A DNA stretch of 64,000 nucleotides from Catenulispora acidiphila DSM 44928 (GCF_000024025.1 NC_013131.1:9900229-9964228), one strand, 5' to 3'. Counted from the first letter of the stretch, positions 34,808-43,700 are shown. The notes: generated from the sequence alone by a model not told the origin. Numbers and translations: made by a program.

Positions 34808-35031
34808 GTCAGATCCCCTTCATCTGGACGGTCGAGGTGCCGCGCGACCGGAGTCAGCATCATGCGAGGCGTTCCCGGTTCACTCCTACCTAACAGCTTC
34901 CCCACTGTGTCAAAGCCTAGCCGGGGCAAAGGGTTTTGATCTCGTCCAGACGCAAGGCTGACGATAACGACTCAGTGGACTTCTGTGTCAGGGGGCACAC
35001 ATAGGCAGCATTCCCCGGCTAGGTTGATCGC

Positions 35032-36150
35032 ATGCAGATCGGTGTCTTGACCGAAAACGCCCCTTTCGAGCGACGCGTGGCGCTCACCCCCGAATCCGCA
35101 GGACGCCTGATCACGGCCGGTCACAGCGTCTACGTCCAGTCCGGCGCCGGCCTGGCCGCCGCGGAGGACGACGACGCCTACCGTGCGGCGGGCGCCGTGA
35201 TCGGAAAAAGCCCCGAAGAAATTTTGGGAAACATCGATCTCCTGGCCGCCGTCGGACAACTCGATCAGCAGACCGCGTCCCGTCTCAAGCCCGGCACCGC
35301 GGTGATCGGCCTGTCCTCTCCCAAGGACGGCCGCGGCCCGGCCGGCGTCCTGGTGGACCGGCACGCCAGCTTCTTCGCCCTGGAACTGCTGCCCCGCATC
35401 ACCCGCGCGCAGTCCATGGACGCGCTCTCCTCCCAGGCGATGGTGGCGGGATATCGCGCAGGGCTGATCGCCGCCGAACGGCTGCCGCGATTCTTCCCCT
35501 TGCTCATGACAGCGGCTGGAACCGTTCCCCCGGCACGGGTCGTGGTCCTCGGCGCCGGCGTGGCGGGACTTCAGGCGATCGCCACGGCCAAGCGTCTCGG
35601 CGCGGTCGTCGAGGCATACGACGTGCGCGCGGCCGCCGCCGAGGAGATCCGCTCGCTGGGCGCCAAGGCGATCACGTTGGACGTCGAAAGTCAGACCTCG
35701 GCCAGCGGCGGCTACGCCAGCGAACAGGCCGCCGACGCAGCGGACCGGCAACGCAGGGCCCTGGCTCCTTACGTCGCCGCCGCCGACGCGGTGATCACCA
35801 CCGCCGCGGTCCCCGGGCGTCCGGCGCCGCTGCTGGTCACCGCCGAGATGGTGGAGAAGATGCGGCCCGGCTCGGTGGTCGTCGATCTGGCGGCGGACAA
35901 CCCGAACGGCGGCAACTGCGAAGTGTCGCGCCCCGGTGAGGAGATCCGGCACCACGGCGTGCTGGTCCACGGCGGCCGCAACGTCCCCAGCCAGCTGGCC
36001 GCACACGCTTCCCGGCTCTACGGCGCGAACATGTCCGCGTTCATTCTGGCCATGTGCCAGGACGGAGTGCTTTTATCAACTCCCGAGGACATCGCCGCCG
36101 ACGACATCGCCGCAGCGTGTTGTGTGCTGCTGAAGGGTGAGTTCAGATGA
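35032..36150 (+). CDS. pntAA: NAD(P) transhydrogenase alpha-1 subunit (PntAA)
   Basis: 372 residues. AlaDh/PNT N-terminal domain (MQIGVLTENAPFERRVALTPESAGRL start) and NAD-binding domain with GAGVAG at ~170. This is the soluble domain I that binds NAD(H). The subunit is split from the membrane part, as in many actinomycetes. There is no ribosome site before the ATG; a TAGGTT -10-like box ends about 8 nt upstream, so the mRNA may be leaderless. Forms an operon with the next two genes. Confidence 0.93.
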   Translation: MQIGVLTENAPFERRVALTPESAGRLITAGHSVYVQSGAGLAAAEDDDAYRAAGAVIGKSPEEILGNIDLLAAVGQLDQQTASRLKPGTAVIGLSSPKDGRGPAGVLVDRHASFFALELLPRITRAQSMDALSSQAMVAGYRAGLIAAERLPRFFPLLMTAAGTVPPARVVVLGAGVAGLQAIATAKRLGAVVEAYDVRAAAAEEIRSLGAKAITLDVESQTSASGGYASEQAADAADRQRRALAPYVAAADAVITTAAVPGRPAPLLVTAEMVEKMRPGSVVVDLAADNPNGGNCEVSRPGEEIRHHGVLVHGGRNVPSQLAAHASRLYGANMSAFILAMCQDGVLLSTPEDIAADDIAAACCVLLKGEFR

Positions 36151-36542
36151 GTTCCACCGCGTGGTTGACGGTCTTCGTACTGGCCGTCTTCCTCGGCTTC
36201 GAGGTCATCTCGAAGGTCTCCTCCATCCTGCACACCCCCTTGATGTCCGGCGCCAACGCGGTGCACGGCGTGATCCTGGTCGGCGCGATCATCGCCACCG
36301 GTTCGACGACCGACAACCTGCAGCTGGCCATCGGACTGCTGGCGATCGTCATGGCCACGGTCAACATGGTCGGCGGATTCGCGGTCACCGACCGGATGCT
36401 GGGGATGTTCGCGAAACCCAGGCGGGCACCGGGTGATCCCGGGTCTTCAGGAGCTTCCGGTGGTTCGGGAGCTCCTGGTGCGTCCGGCGCTCCCGCCGGC
36501 GCGGCCACGCCTCCCGCCTCCTCCGGGGAGGCGGGCAAGTGA
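36147..36542 (+). CDS. pntAB: NAD(P) transhydrogenase alpha-2 subunit (PntAB)
   Basis: 131 residues with three membrane helices (STAWLTVFVLAVFLGFEVIS; AVHGVILVGAIIATGS; LAIGLLAIVMATVNMVGG) in the family's usual ~95 residues, followed by an odd Gly/Ser/Ala/Pro-rich tail of ~30 residues (GDPGSSGASGGSGAPGASG-like). It contributes to the proton channel. ATGA overlap with pntAA and a 4-nt overlap with pntB. Confidence 0.92.
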   Translation: MSSTAWLTVFVLAVFLGFEVISKVSSILHTPLMSGANAVHGVILVGAIIATGSTTDNLQLAIGLLAIVMATVNMVGGFAVTDRMLGMFAKPRRAPGDPGSSGASGGSGAPGASGAPAGAATPPASSGEAGK

Positions 36543-37927
36543 GCAGCGCCTGGAGAGACACCGCGTACCTGATCTCAGGGGTCTGTTTCATCCTCACCCT
36601 CAAGGGTCTGTCGGCGCCGCGCACGGCCCGCATGGGCACGGTGATCGGGTCCTGCGGCGCCGCGCTGGCGGTGCTCGTCTCCCTCACCACGCCGCATCTG
36701 AAGCACCTGGGGCTGATCATCGGCGCCATCGTGGTCGGCACCGCGATCGGCCTGCCGACCGCGCGGAAGGTGCGGATGACCGCGATGCCGCAGCTGGTGG
36801 CGCTGTTCAACGGCGTCGGCGGCGGAGCGGCGGCACTGGTGGCCGCGGTGGAGTTCCTGCGGCCCGGCAAGGGGATCGAGCACGCGGCGAGCGCGGATCT
36901 GGCGGCGACCGCGTTCACCATCCTGGTCGGCGGGGTCTCCTTCTCCGGATCGATGATCACGTACGCCAAGCTGCAGGAGCTGATGACGACCCGGCCGGTC
37001 GTGCTGCCGGCGGGGCGCTGGGTGACCATAGGGGTCGCGGCGGCGAGCGTGCTGTTCGGGATCCTCCTGGTGCCGTGGCCGAGCACCGCGCTGATGGTGC
37101 TGCTGGCCCTGCTGGCGCTGGCCTTCGGCGTGCTGTTCGTGCTGCCGGTGGGCGGCGCGGACGTGCCGATCGTCATCTCGCTGCTGAACGCCTTCACCGG
37201 TCTGACGGTCGCGGCGAGCGGCTACGTGCTCAGCAACACCCTGCTGGTGATCGCGGGCACGCTGGTCGGCGCGTCCGGAACGCTGCTGACGCGGATGATG
37301 GCCGCGGCGATGGGACGTCCGCTGACCGGCACGCTGTTCGGGGCGTTCACCGCCACGGCCGGCGGGGCGGCGGTGAGCGGCGACGGGGCGGCGCGGCCGG
37401 TGCGGACGTCCTCGCCGGAGGACGTCGCGATCCTGCTCGGGTACGCGCGCAAGGTGGTCATCGTCCCGGGCTACGGGCTCGCGGTGGCGCAGGCGCAGCA
37501 CACGGTGCGCGAGGTCGCGGACCTGCTGGCGTCGCGCGGGGTGCAGGTGTCGTACGGCATCCACCCGGTCGCCGGCCGGATGCCGGGGCATATGAACGTG
37601 CTGCTGGCCGAGGCGAACGTGCCGTATGAGTCGCTGCTGGAGCTGGACGCGGCGAACTCGGAGCTGGCCTCGGCGGACGTGGCCGTGGTGATCGGCGCCA
37701 ACGACGTGGTGAACCCGGCGGCACGGCAGCCGACCGGCTCCCCGATCTCCGGCATGCCGATTCTGGACGTCGACCTCGCTCAGCAGGTCGTGTTCTGCAA
37801 GCGCTCGATGCGGCCGGGGTTCGCCGGGGTCGAGAACGAGCTGCTGTACGCGCAGAACACGTCGCTGTTGTTCGGCGACGCGAAGGAGAGCATGGCGAAG
37901 GTGCTGGCGGCGCTCAAGACACAGTGA
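36539..37927 (+). CDS. pntB: NAD(P) transhydrogenase beta subunit (PntB)
   Basis: 462 residues from GTG 36539. About eight membrane helices (residues ~5-265), then the NADP-binding domain III: VVIVPGYGLAVAQAQH, YGIHPVAGRMPGHMNVLLAEANVPY, DVAVVIGANDVVNPAA, KRSMRPGFAGVENEL. With PntAA/AB it couples hydride transfer from NADH to NADP+ to proton entry, supplying NADPH. Confidence 0.96.
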   Translation: MSSAWRDTAYLISGVCFILTLKGLSAPRTARMGTVIGSCGAALAVLVSLTTPHLKHLGLIIGAIVVGTAIGLPTARKVRMTAMPQLVALFNGVGGGAAALVAAVEFLRPGKGIEHAASADLAATAFTILVGGVSFSGSMITYAKLQELMTTRPVVLPAGRWVTIGVAAASVLFGILLVPWPSTALMVLLALLALAFGVLFVLPVGGADVPIVISLLNAFTGLTVAASGYVLSNTLLVIAGTLVGASGTLLTRMMAAAMGRPLTGTLFGAFTATAGGAAVSGDGAARPVRTSSPEDVAILLGYARKVVIVPGYGLAVAQAQHTVREVADLLASRGVQVSYGIHPVAGRMPGHMNVLLAEANVPYESLLELDAANSELASADVAVVIGANDVVNPAARQPTGSPISGMPILDVDLAQQVVFCKRSMRPGFAGVENELLYAQNTSLLFGDAKESMAKVLAALKTQ

Positions 37928-37947
37928 GGCTTTTGCGGGCATCGCAG

Positions 37948-37987
37948 ACACCTGTGGGGCCGGTTCTCCGGTCCCACAGGTGTTTTC
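37948..37987 (+). terminator. Rho-independent terminator of the pnt operon
   Basis: A 16-bp stem (ACACCTGTGGGGCCGG with CCGGTCCCACAGGTGT; one G.T pair), TTCT loop, then TTTTCTT. Ends 16 bp before the upp gene's stop on the other strand. Confidence 0.92.
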
Positions 37988-38003
37988 TTGCCTTACGTCT
38001 GTT

Positions 38004-38657
38004 CTACGCCGAGACGGTCCCGTAGAGGCGGTCTCCGGCGTCGCCGAGGCCGGGGACGATGTAGCCGTTCTCGTTGAGTCGCTCGTCGATGGCCGCCGTG
38101 ACGATCGCCACGGGCAGGTCCAGGTCCGCCAGCGCCTTCTGCACGGCGGCGACACCCTCGGGCGCGGCGAGCAGGCACACGGCGGTCACCGAGGCGGCGC
38201 CGCGCTCGGCGAGCAGGCGGATCGCGGCGATGAGCGTGCCGCCGGTGGCCAGCATCGGGTCCAACAGGTAGCACTGGCGGCCGACGAGGTGCTCCGGCAG
38301 GCGGGTGGCGTAGGTCGAGGCCTGCAGCGTGTCCTCGTTGCGGACCATGCCCAGGAAGCCGACCTCGGCGGTCGGCAGCAGCCGGACCATGCCGTCGAGC
38401 ATGCCCAGGCCGGCGCGCAACACTGGCACGACCAGGTGCCGCGGACCGCTGAAGGTGACCCCGGCGGCCTCGGCGACCGGGGTGCGCACCGTGGTCGGTT
38501 CGACCTGCGCGTTGCGGGTGGCCTCGTAGGCCAGGAGCGTCACCAGCTCGTCGGCGAGCGAGCGGAAAGTGGGAGTGTCGGTGCGCGCGTCCCGCAGCAC
38601 GGTGAGCTTGTGGGCGACAAGCGGGTGGTCGACGACATGAATGGACACGGTGGGCAT
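38004..38657 (-). CDS. upp: Uracil phosphoribosyltransferase
   Basis: 217 residues from ATG 38657 ([23 protein letters not shown]). Family motifs: [36 protein letters not shown], and the PRPP loop [15 protein letters not shown]; the end [16 protein letters not shown] is typical. Converts uracil and PRPP to UMP (pyrimidine salvage, cytoplasm). Monocistronic. Confidence 0.96.
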   Translation of the reverse strand: MPTVSIHVVDHPLVAHKLTVLRDARTDTPTFRSLADELVTLLAYEATRNAQVEPTTVRTPVAEAAGVTFSGPRHLVVPVLRAGLGMLDGMVRLLPTAEVGFLGMVRNEDTLQASTYATRLPEHLVGRQCYLLDPMLATGGTLIAAIRLLAERGAASVTAVCLLAAPEGVAAVQKALADLDLPVAIVTAAIDERLNENGYIVPGLGDAGDRLYGTVSA

Positions 38658-38800
38658 GGGCAAACGGTATCCGACGAGCCGGGGCACTGCACCGGTAAGC
38701 ACTGGACAAGCACATACCGTGACAAGGTAACCTCCCAAAAAGGTCAAACCGTCGGCTTTGCGGATAAGAGCCGGCGCACCGGGAAGGCGGTGACCAGCAG

Positions 38801-38986
38801 ATGCCCGCAGACCAGCCGCGACCCCAGCCCGCACCGGCGCGGGAGGCGCGCGACCGCAAACGCCGGCGCGAGGACTTCCTCGCCGACCTGGCCGAGGCCC
38901 AGCGCCTCAGGGAGCGCGTAGCGCCCCGCCGGGCGCGCATGGCGCGCCTGAGGCAGCAGCAGCTGCTGAGGACGTTCTTTTACTGA
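38801..38986 (+). CDS. Small basic hypothetical protein
   Basis: 61 residues, Arg/Gln-rich and helical ([41 protein letters not shown], in parts). Between upp and the deaminase; GGAAGG lies 13 nt before the ATG. It may be a genuine actinomycete-specific protein but only weakly supported. Confidence 0.45.
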   Translation: MPADQPRPQPAPAREARDRKRRREDFLADLAEAQRLRERVAPRRARMARLRQQQLLRTFFY

Positions 38987-39054
38987 AGGCGCACTGAGCC
39001 ATCCAGAGGCGACACCGCGTGAGCGCGGGCAGCCGCCGATGGCCATCGGTTGCG

Positions 39055-39088
39055 GCGCCGCCGGTTCCCGGGATGGGGACGGCGGCGC
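39055..39088 (+). terminator. Terminator hairpin before the deaminase gene
   Basis: GCGCCGCCG (39055-39063) pairs with CGGCGGCGC (39080-39088), internal CCC/GGG pairs, followed by TTTATT. Confidence 0.7.
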
Positions 39089-39229
39089 TTTATTGTGAGG
39101 TTGATCGCTTGTGGCCTCGGTCACATCAGCCAGCCACAGAGGCCTTTTCGCCGAGTGGTTCGAGCGCCTCCATCACATCCCGCCACATCCCGCCACACCC
39201 CACCGCGGACCGATAGCGAGACTGGATCC

Positions 39230-39817
39230 ATGACGCCGCCCTCGGCAACGCCGCCACCGACACCTCCATCGCCGCCGACGCCCCCTTCGCCGCCCACGCC
39301 CCCACTCCCACCGACGCCCACCCAGCGCCGCTACGAGCCCTGGATGCGCCTCGCCCTGGCCGAAGCCACCGCCGCCGAATCCACGGGCGACGTCCCCATC
39401 GGCGCCGTCATCCTCGACCCCACCGGCACCGTGATCGCCCAAGGCCGCAACACCCGCGAAGCCGAAGGCGACCCCACCGGCCACGCCGAAATAGTCGCCA
39501 TCCGCTCAGCAGCCCACACCCTCCACACAAAAGCAGCCCAAACCGACCCCAAAGCACCCCCCACCTGGCGCCTCACCGACTGCACTCTCGTAGTAACCCT
39601 CGAACCCTGCCCCATGTGCGCCGGCGCCATCGTCCTCTCCCGCCTCACCCGCGTAGTCTTCGGCGCCTGGGACCCCAAAGCCGGCGCAGCAGGCTCCCTC
39701 TACGACATCCTCCGAGACCCCCGCCTCAACCACACCCCCGAAGTCATCCCCGGAGTCCTCGAACCGCAGTGCCACGCAGCCCTCAACCGCTTCTTCGAAC
39801 ACCACCGCCAAAAGTGA
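39230..39817 (+). CDS. tadA: TadA-type tRNA adenosine deaminase
   Basis: 195 residues. After a Pro/Thr-rich start (repeats of PPTPPSP) comes the CDA-fold domain: MRLALAEATAAESTGDVPIGAVI, GHAEIVAI (HAE: zinc His and proton-shuttle Glu) and LEPCPMCAGAI (two zinc Cys). Ends LNRFFEHHRQK. TadA makes inosine at position 34 of tRNA-Arg(ACG). The Pro-rich extension is unusual; translation may start later, near MRLALAEA. Confidence 0.88.
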   Translation: MTPPSATPPPTPPSPPTPPSPPTPPLPPTPTQRRYEPWMRLALAEATAAESTGDVPIGAVILDPTGTVIAQGRNTREAEGDPTGHAEIVAIRSAAHTLHTKAAQTDPKAPPTWRLTDCTLVVTLEPCPMCAGAIVLSRLTRVVFGAWDPKAGAAGSLYDILRDPRLNHTPEVIPGVLEPQCHAALNRFFEHHRQK

Positions 39818-39853
39818 CCGAACCACCGCCACCCATCCGGTAAGGTTGTCCAC

Positions 39854-39938
39854 GGTGACGTGTCCGAGCGGCCTAAGGAGCACGCCTCGAAAGCGTGTGA
39901 GGTGCAAGCCTCCGTGGGTTCAAATCCCACCGTCACCG
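39854..39938 (+). tRNA. tRNA-Ser(CGA)
   Basis: 85 nt, class II. Acceptor GGTGACG / CGTCACC with discriminator G, anticodon loop CTCGAAA (anticodon CGA), long variable arm, T-arm GTGGG-TTCAAAT-CCCAC. No CCA encoded. It sits 37 bp after tadA and directly before the second integrative element, of which it is the likely attachment gene. Confidence 0.96.
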
Positions 39939-39945
39939 CTCACGA

Positions 39946-39983
39946 CGAGCCCCTGAACTGCGGAAACGCGTGACAGGGGCTCG
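39946..39983 (+). terminator. Terminator after tRNA-Ser
   Basis: CGAGCCCCTG (39946-39955) pairs with CAGGGGCTCG (39974-39983), then CTCTTTT. A perfect 10-bp stem. Confidence 0.85.
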
Positions 39984-40018
39984 CTCTTTTGTTCCGGCGG
40001 ATTGGGGCTCGTCGTCCA

Positions 40019-40042
40019 GGGTTGCATTCCGGGTTGCATTCC
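40019..40042. repeat. Tandem 12-bp repeat close to tRNA-Ser
   Basis: GGGTTGCATTCC occurs twice back to back, 80 bp from the tRNA 3' end. On the minus strand it reads GGAATGCAACCC twice, a word pair often seen at the 3' end of actinomycete integrase genes and near att sites. Possible arm sites or an integrase remnant. Confidence 0.45.
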
Positions 40043-40204
40043 GAGTTTCGGGGCCTTCTTCGGAAGCTACCGCGAGCCAGCCATCCAGAGCACCGCACTA
40101 GTGCCACGGCGGCGGAGCTCATCCACGCGACTGTGATCCTTCGACCGGATCGCGCTAGTCCACTGTTCGCCTCAGGACGCTGTGTTCGCTGCGAAGATTC
40201 CGGG

Positions 40205-40821
40205 ATGGAGTGGAAGACCTTTTTCGACGGGCTCATAGGTGCGGTGCTAGGCGGTCTCATAGGCGCCGGCGCGGCGCTGCTGGCAAGTCGCCAGCAGATC
40301 CGAGCCCAAACAGCCGCCGCCGAGGCAGAACGCTTGGAGCTTCGCCACGACCGATCGCGGCGGCAGCGGTCGCCCTCCTGGAACGCCTCGCCGATCTGGA
40401 CGCGGAGCTATGGAGTCTGCCGCCAGCGGCGAAGGAAAGGGCAGCGCGCTATTCAGAAGAGGGTGGCACCCTGACGCCCGCCTCACCGCAGTTGGCAGCG
40501 GCCATCGAGTCCATTAGGTCACTGCGGCGCGGACTACTGACAGAGATTCCCGTCGTCGCTGACCCACTGATCACCAGGCATTATCGCGAACTCGAAACGC
40601 TCGCATTCTGGTTCTCCGTATCCCCTCGGACGCCAGAGGAAGCCCACCGAATCGGCGTTGGACTCGGACGGTACATCCGGTGGGTCCAGATGCTCATTGC
40701 TGCATACGTCGCTGAGAGACCGCCGCTCACCGACATCGAACCACCAGTCATCAAACCAGGCCACATCCTCGACGCTGATCATGACTGGGAACCTGATCCG
40801 AAGCCTGAGGGGTGGTTTTAA
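40205..40821 (+). pseudogene. Frameshifted membrane-anchored hypothetical gene
   Basis: The N-terminal part from ATG 40205 reads MEWKTFFDGLIGAVLGGLIGAG (one glycine-rich membrane helix) and RQQIRAQTAAAEAERLELRHDR. Around 40360 the sense frame changes and continues VALLERLADLDAELWSLPP ... TRHYRELETLAFWFSVSP ... GRYIRWVQMLIAAYVAERPP to the stop at 40821. One lost base in CGCGGCGGC would explain it. Family unknown. Confidence 0.6.
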
Positions 40822-40944
40822 CCAGGCTGGAGCGAAGGTTGTTTCCAGCTGTCCCGAAAATCGGCTTCGCGGGCTGGGTAGTGGCGCGTAGCGTTCGGTG
40901 CATATCGCGGACGGCAGGAGTCAGCGTCGCGGAAGGGGCGAGAG

Positions 40945-41697
40945 TTGGAGCGCCAGCAATACGCCGACGAGGGTGGGGCTACCCCGGGCGATCGGCCATC
41001 GTTCATCGAGCTGCAAGAGGCGGTCACGCGCTCGCCTGGCTACCGCATCACGGCTCTTCTAGGACGCATCGACCGCATCTCGTACATTCTCCAACGAAAC
41101 GTGGCGGACTACCTCGGTCTCGTTGCACGCGTGCAAGACCCCGACGATGCACTGGCCCTCTTCGACACTCGGAACCCAGGCCCTCACGACGAACTCCTTT
41201 CTGAGGTCGAACGACTGCTCCACAACGTCCTGACCGGCATCAGCACACGCGTGGACCAGCTTCGCGTCGTCGCTACCGAGCGCTTCGACGATACGGAACT
41301 TAAGCAGGCCTACGACGACGAGGTGAAGTCGGTGTTCGCCACCGACACAGCCAGTGCATTCCTTAAGAAGCTGCGCAACTACATGGCACACTACGAGCTC
41401 CCTGTGGGGCAGAGCCAACAAACGTTCACGCGGCACTCCTTCTCGGTCACGTTCACGTTGAGAACCGCTCCGCTCCTTCGGTGGAAGGATTGGAATGCTA
41501 CGGAGCGCCGCTGGATGACTGGCTTGGGCGACGACATCATGATCGTTGATTTGGTGCAGGCCTACGCCAAGAAGGCGGCGGACTTCGATAACTGGCTGAT
41601 GCGGGAGATAGCGGCAAAGTATCGCGAGGAGATCGCAGATCTTCGACGCGCGGAAGCTCGCTACAACCAGATGCATGACCGGATCTTCGACTTCTGA
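40945..41697 (+). CDS. HEPN-like hypothetical protein
   Basis: 250 residues from TTG 40945 (GGAAGGGG upstream). All-helical, with KKLRNYMAHYELP at ~140-152: the RN-x3-H pattern of HEPN ribonucleases/toxins. No fused partner domain. It lies with the frameshifted gene between tRNA-Ser and the integrase, i.e. as edge cargo of the second element. Defence or toxin role is inferred from the motif only. Confidence 0.6.
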   Translation: MERQQYADEGGATPGDRPSFIELQEAVTRSPGYRITALLGRIDRISYILQRNVADYLGLVARVQDPDDALALFDTRNPGPHDELLSEVERLLHNVLTGISTRVDQLRVVATERFDDTELKQAYDDEVKSVFATDTASAFLKKLRNYMAHYELPVGQSQQTFTRHSFSVTFTLRTAPLLRWKDWNATERRWMTGLGDDIMIVDLVQAYAKKAADFDNWLMREIAAKYREEIADLRRAEARYNQMHDRIFDF

Positions 41698-41725
41698 GCG
41701 CAGAGCGTTACCGAGGACACCCGGC

Positions 41726-41772
41726 TACGGTGAGCTCTTGATCTGATGAAATCAGATCAAGAGCTCACCGTA
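41726..41772. terminator. 22-bp perfect hairpin with GAA triloop
   Basis: 41726-41747 is perfectly complementary to 41751-41772; loop GAA. It lies between the convergent HEPN-like and integrase genes, so a bidirectional terminator is likely, although there is no T-run. Exceptionally long and perfect for this window. Confidence 0.7.
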
Positions 41773-41790
41773 TGGCCGCCAAGACTAGGG

Positions 41791-43314
41791 CTAATCCTCA
41801 GGAGTTGCGCTCCGAGGCGCAGCACCGCTCTCCAAAGCCAGCCGCGGGCTCCAGACGAGCGCTTCCAATCGATCAGCTGCGTCCCGCTGTACAGCGCGGG
41901 TGACATGCCGGTACCGCTCGCCGTTCTTCGCATTGGCCCAGCCGAAGAGGACCTGTGCAGTGCGATCGAGTACGCCGGCCAGGAGAGCCAGTGTCGCAGC
42001 CGTATGCCGCGCGTCGTGCAGCCGCGCGTCTCGAACGCCCGCCGCCTTCAGAAGCTTCTTCCAGTCGTCCCAATCCGTCCTCGGATTCACAGCCTCGCCA
42101 GTCTCGGTCGCGATGACCCAGCCTCCGTCGACCCACTGCGGCCCCGCAGCCAGACGTTCTTGCCTCTGCGCCTCGCGATGCACACGCGCCAGGAAGACAA
42201 TCGGTCGGGGAACCGGAAACGGGCGCTCGGCAGCCTTCGACTTCACCGAGCCGGTCTTCGGCAACAGCTCGACCCGTTGCGGGCAAAGACCTGGCCACTT
42301 CCTCGCACACGGGTCGGAACAGCCGTGGGAGTACTTCGGTCGCAAGCGGTTCCTTCGGACGTAGATCGTCTCGTTACCGGTGTCCTCGTCGTCGATCCTG
42401 AAGTCGGACCACTGAAAGCCCAGAGCCTCGCCTTGACGAAATCCGAAGACCAGGGCCAACACCCACCGGAAGCCGTTTCGCCTCTTGAGCGCCGTCACGA
42501 GGATCCGCTCGACCTCCTCAACGGTGTAGGGGTCGATCTCGATCTCTTCCACCGTCGGCGGTGTCGCGAACGCTACCGGGTTCTTGGGGATCAGCCTCCG
42601 CGTGTACGCCACGCCGAAAGCTGTACGTGCCGTGCGGTGCACCTGATGGACGGTCGCTGGCTTGGAGGCCGCCTCAAGCATCTTCCGATACAACGCTTCG
42701 AAGTGCTCCGGCTCGATCTTCTCCAGGCGATGCCTGCCGATGTTCGGGACGAGGTGGTGGAACACGGCCACTCGGTAGCTGGCGAGCGTGCTGGGCCGGA
42801 CCTTCAGTGCCGCGATGTTCTCGACCCAGTGCGTAAGCCACTGCTCCACAGTGACCAGCGATGACCCCGCTTTGGCGACGTGTCCAGCATCCCGCGCTTG
42901 CACCAGTTCGTTGACCCGGCGACGGAGTGCCTTCTCGTCCTTGCACTTCCGATGCCGCCGATCAGGACTGCCATCGTCCTTCACGCCGACCGTCACCCAC
43001 GCATGCCACAGCTTGTCGCTGTCGCTGAAGTAGATCGAGGACTCGCCGTTCGGAGCGCGGGTACCGTCGGGCCGGTTCCGACGTGAAGAAGGGCTTCGTC
43101 GCTTCGCTCTCTTGGAGCGATCGGGGTTGGCCATGTACTCGTCGATCGCCCAGGACGGCACCCGGGTCTGGCCTTCGCTCCGATCGACCTGAACCTTCTC
43201 CTCCTTGATCAGCTTGTACATCGTGCTCTGCGAAACACCGAGCGCGGCGGCAGCTTCCTTGATGGACAGCAGCCCCCGCTCTGGGCCATGCGAAAAGGGT
43301 GAGCAGTCCGCCAT
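41791..43314 (-). CDS. int: Tyrosine integrase with fused N-terminal HTH
   Basis: 507 residues from ATG 43314 (GAGGAAGAGGA upstream). Residues ~15-60 are an excisionase-type HTH (LLSIKEAAAALGVSQSTMYKLIKEEKVQV). Then an arm-type AP2-like domain, the SAM-like core-binding domain (LTHWVENIAALKVRPSTLASYRV), and the catalytic domain: FGFRQGEALG, HDARHTAATLALL, RYRHVT (Tyr). A Cys-rich insert CSDPCARKWPGLCPQR (~340) is unusual. It integrates the second element, presumably at tRNA-Ser. Its 3' end faces the tRNA. Confidence 0.9.
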   Translation of the reverse strand: MADCSPFSHGPERGLLSIKEAAAALGVSQSTMYKLIKEEKVQVDRSEGQTRVPSWAIDEYMANPDRSKRAKRRSPSSRRNRPDGTRAPNGESSIYFSDSDKLWHAWVTVGVKDDGSPDRRHRKCKDEKALRRRVNELVQARDAGHVAKAGSSLVTVEQWLTHWVENIAALKVRPSTLASYRVAVFHHLVPNIGRHRLEKIEPEHFEALYRKMLEAASKPATVHQVHRTARTAFGVAYTRRLIPKNPVAFATPPTVEEIEIDPYTVEEVERILVTALKRRNGFRWVLALVFGFRQGEALGFQWSDFRIDDEDTGNETIYVRRNRLRPKYSHGCSDPCARKWPGLCPQRVELLPKTGSVKSKAAERPFPVPRPIVFLARVHREAQRQERLAAGPQWVDGGWVIATETGEAVNPRTDWDDWKKLLKAAGVRDARLHDARHTAATLALLAGVLDRTAQVLFGWANAKNGERYRHVTRAVQRDAADRLEALVWSPRLALESGAAPRSATPED

Positions 43315-43383
43315 TCCTCTTCCTCGTACGACGTGCGGCGCGATCAGAGGGCCGCGCGTCACCTCGACGCGCGGCCCCTTAGA

Positions 43384-43641
43384 TCAAGCGGCCTTGAACT
43401 TGATAGATGCGGCCTCGTAGTCGGCCAAAGCTGCGATCGGTACTCGGATGGCACGACCTGTCCCGCCAAAGCCGAACGCCGTCAGCTTCCCGGCCTCGAT
43501 CTCCCTGTAGACCGTCGCCGGGTGGAGCCCGTACATGGCGGCGACCTCCGCGACCGACAAAGCACGCCGGCCGACCGGAATCTCCTGCGTGTAGGCGACA
43601 GAGCTACCCTGCTCGTTCGTCAACTGCACTCCTGGATTCAT
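43384..43641 (-). CDS. xis: Excisionase-like HTH protein
   Basis: 85 residues from ATG 43641 (MNPGVQLTNE). HTH_17 fold: RALSVAEVAAMYGLHPATVYREIEAGKLTAFGFGG...AIRVPIAALADYEAA. Lies 69 bp upstream of the integrase on the same strand. It may direct excision or control its own promoter, where the CTGGTTCAG repeats lie. Confidence 0.75.
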   Translation of the reverse strand: MNPGVQLTNEQGSSVAYTQEIPVGRRALSVAEVAAMYGLHPATVYREIEAGKLTAFGFGGTGRAIRVPIAALADYEAASIKFKAA

Positions 43642-43700
43642 GGTTGTTGCGATGCACTTCAGCCCTGGTTGTCCTCTGGCAGCCAGGGCTTCCACTCCCT

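Noticed and set aside
38801-38986. Ribosomal protein or tRNA-modification partner of tadA
   Set aside because: Only an Arg-rich helix is visible, with no family motif, so it is left as hypothetical.
41791-43314. Integration of the second element at tRNA-Ala
   Set aside because: Its integrase faces tRNA-Ser 1.9 kb away and no further tRNA-Ala copy is present to its right; the far end lies outside the window, so tRNA-Ser is only the best guess.
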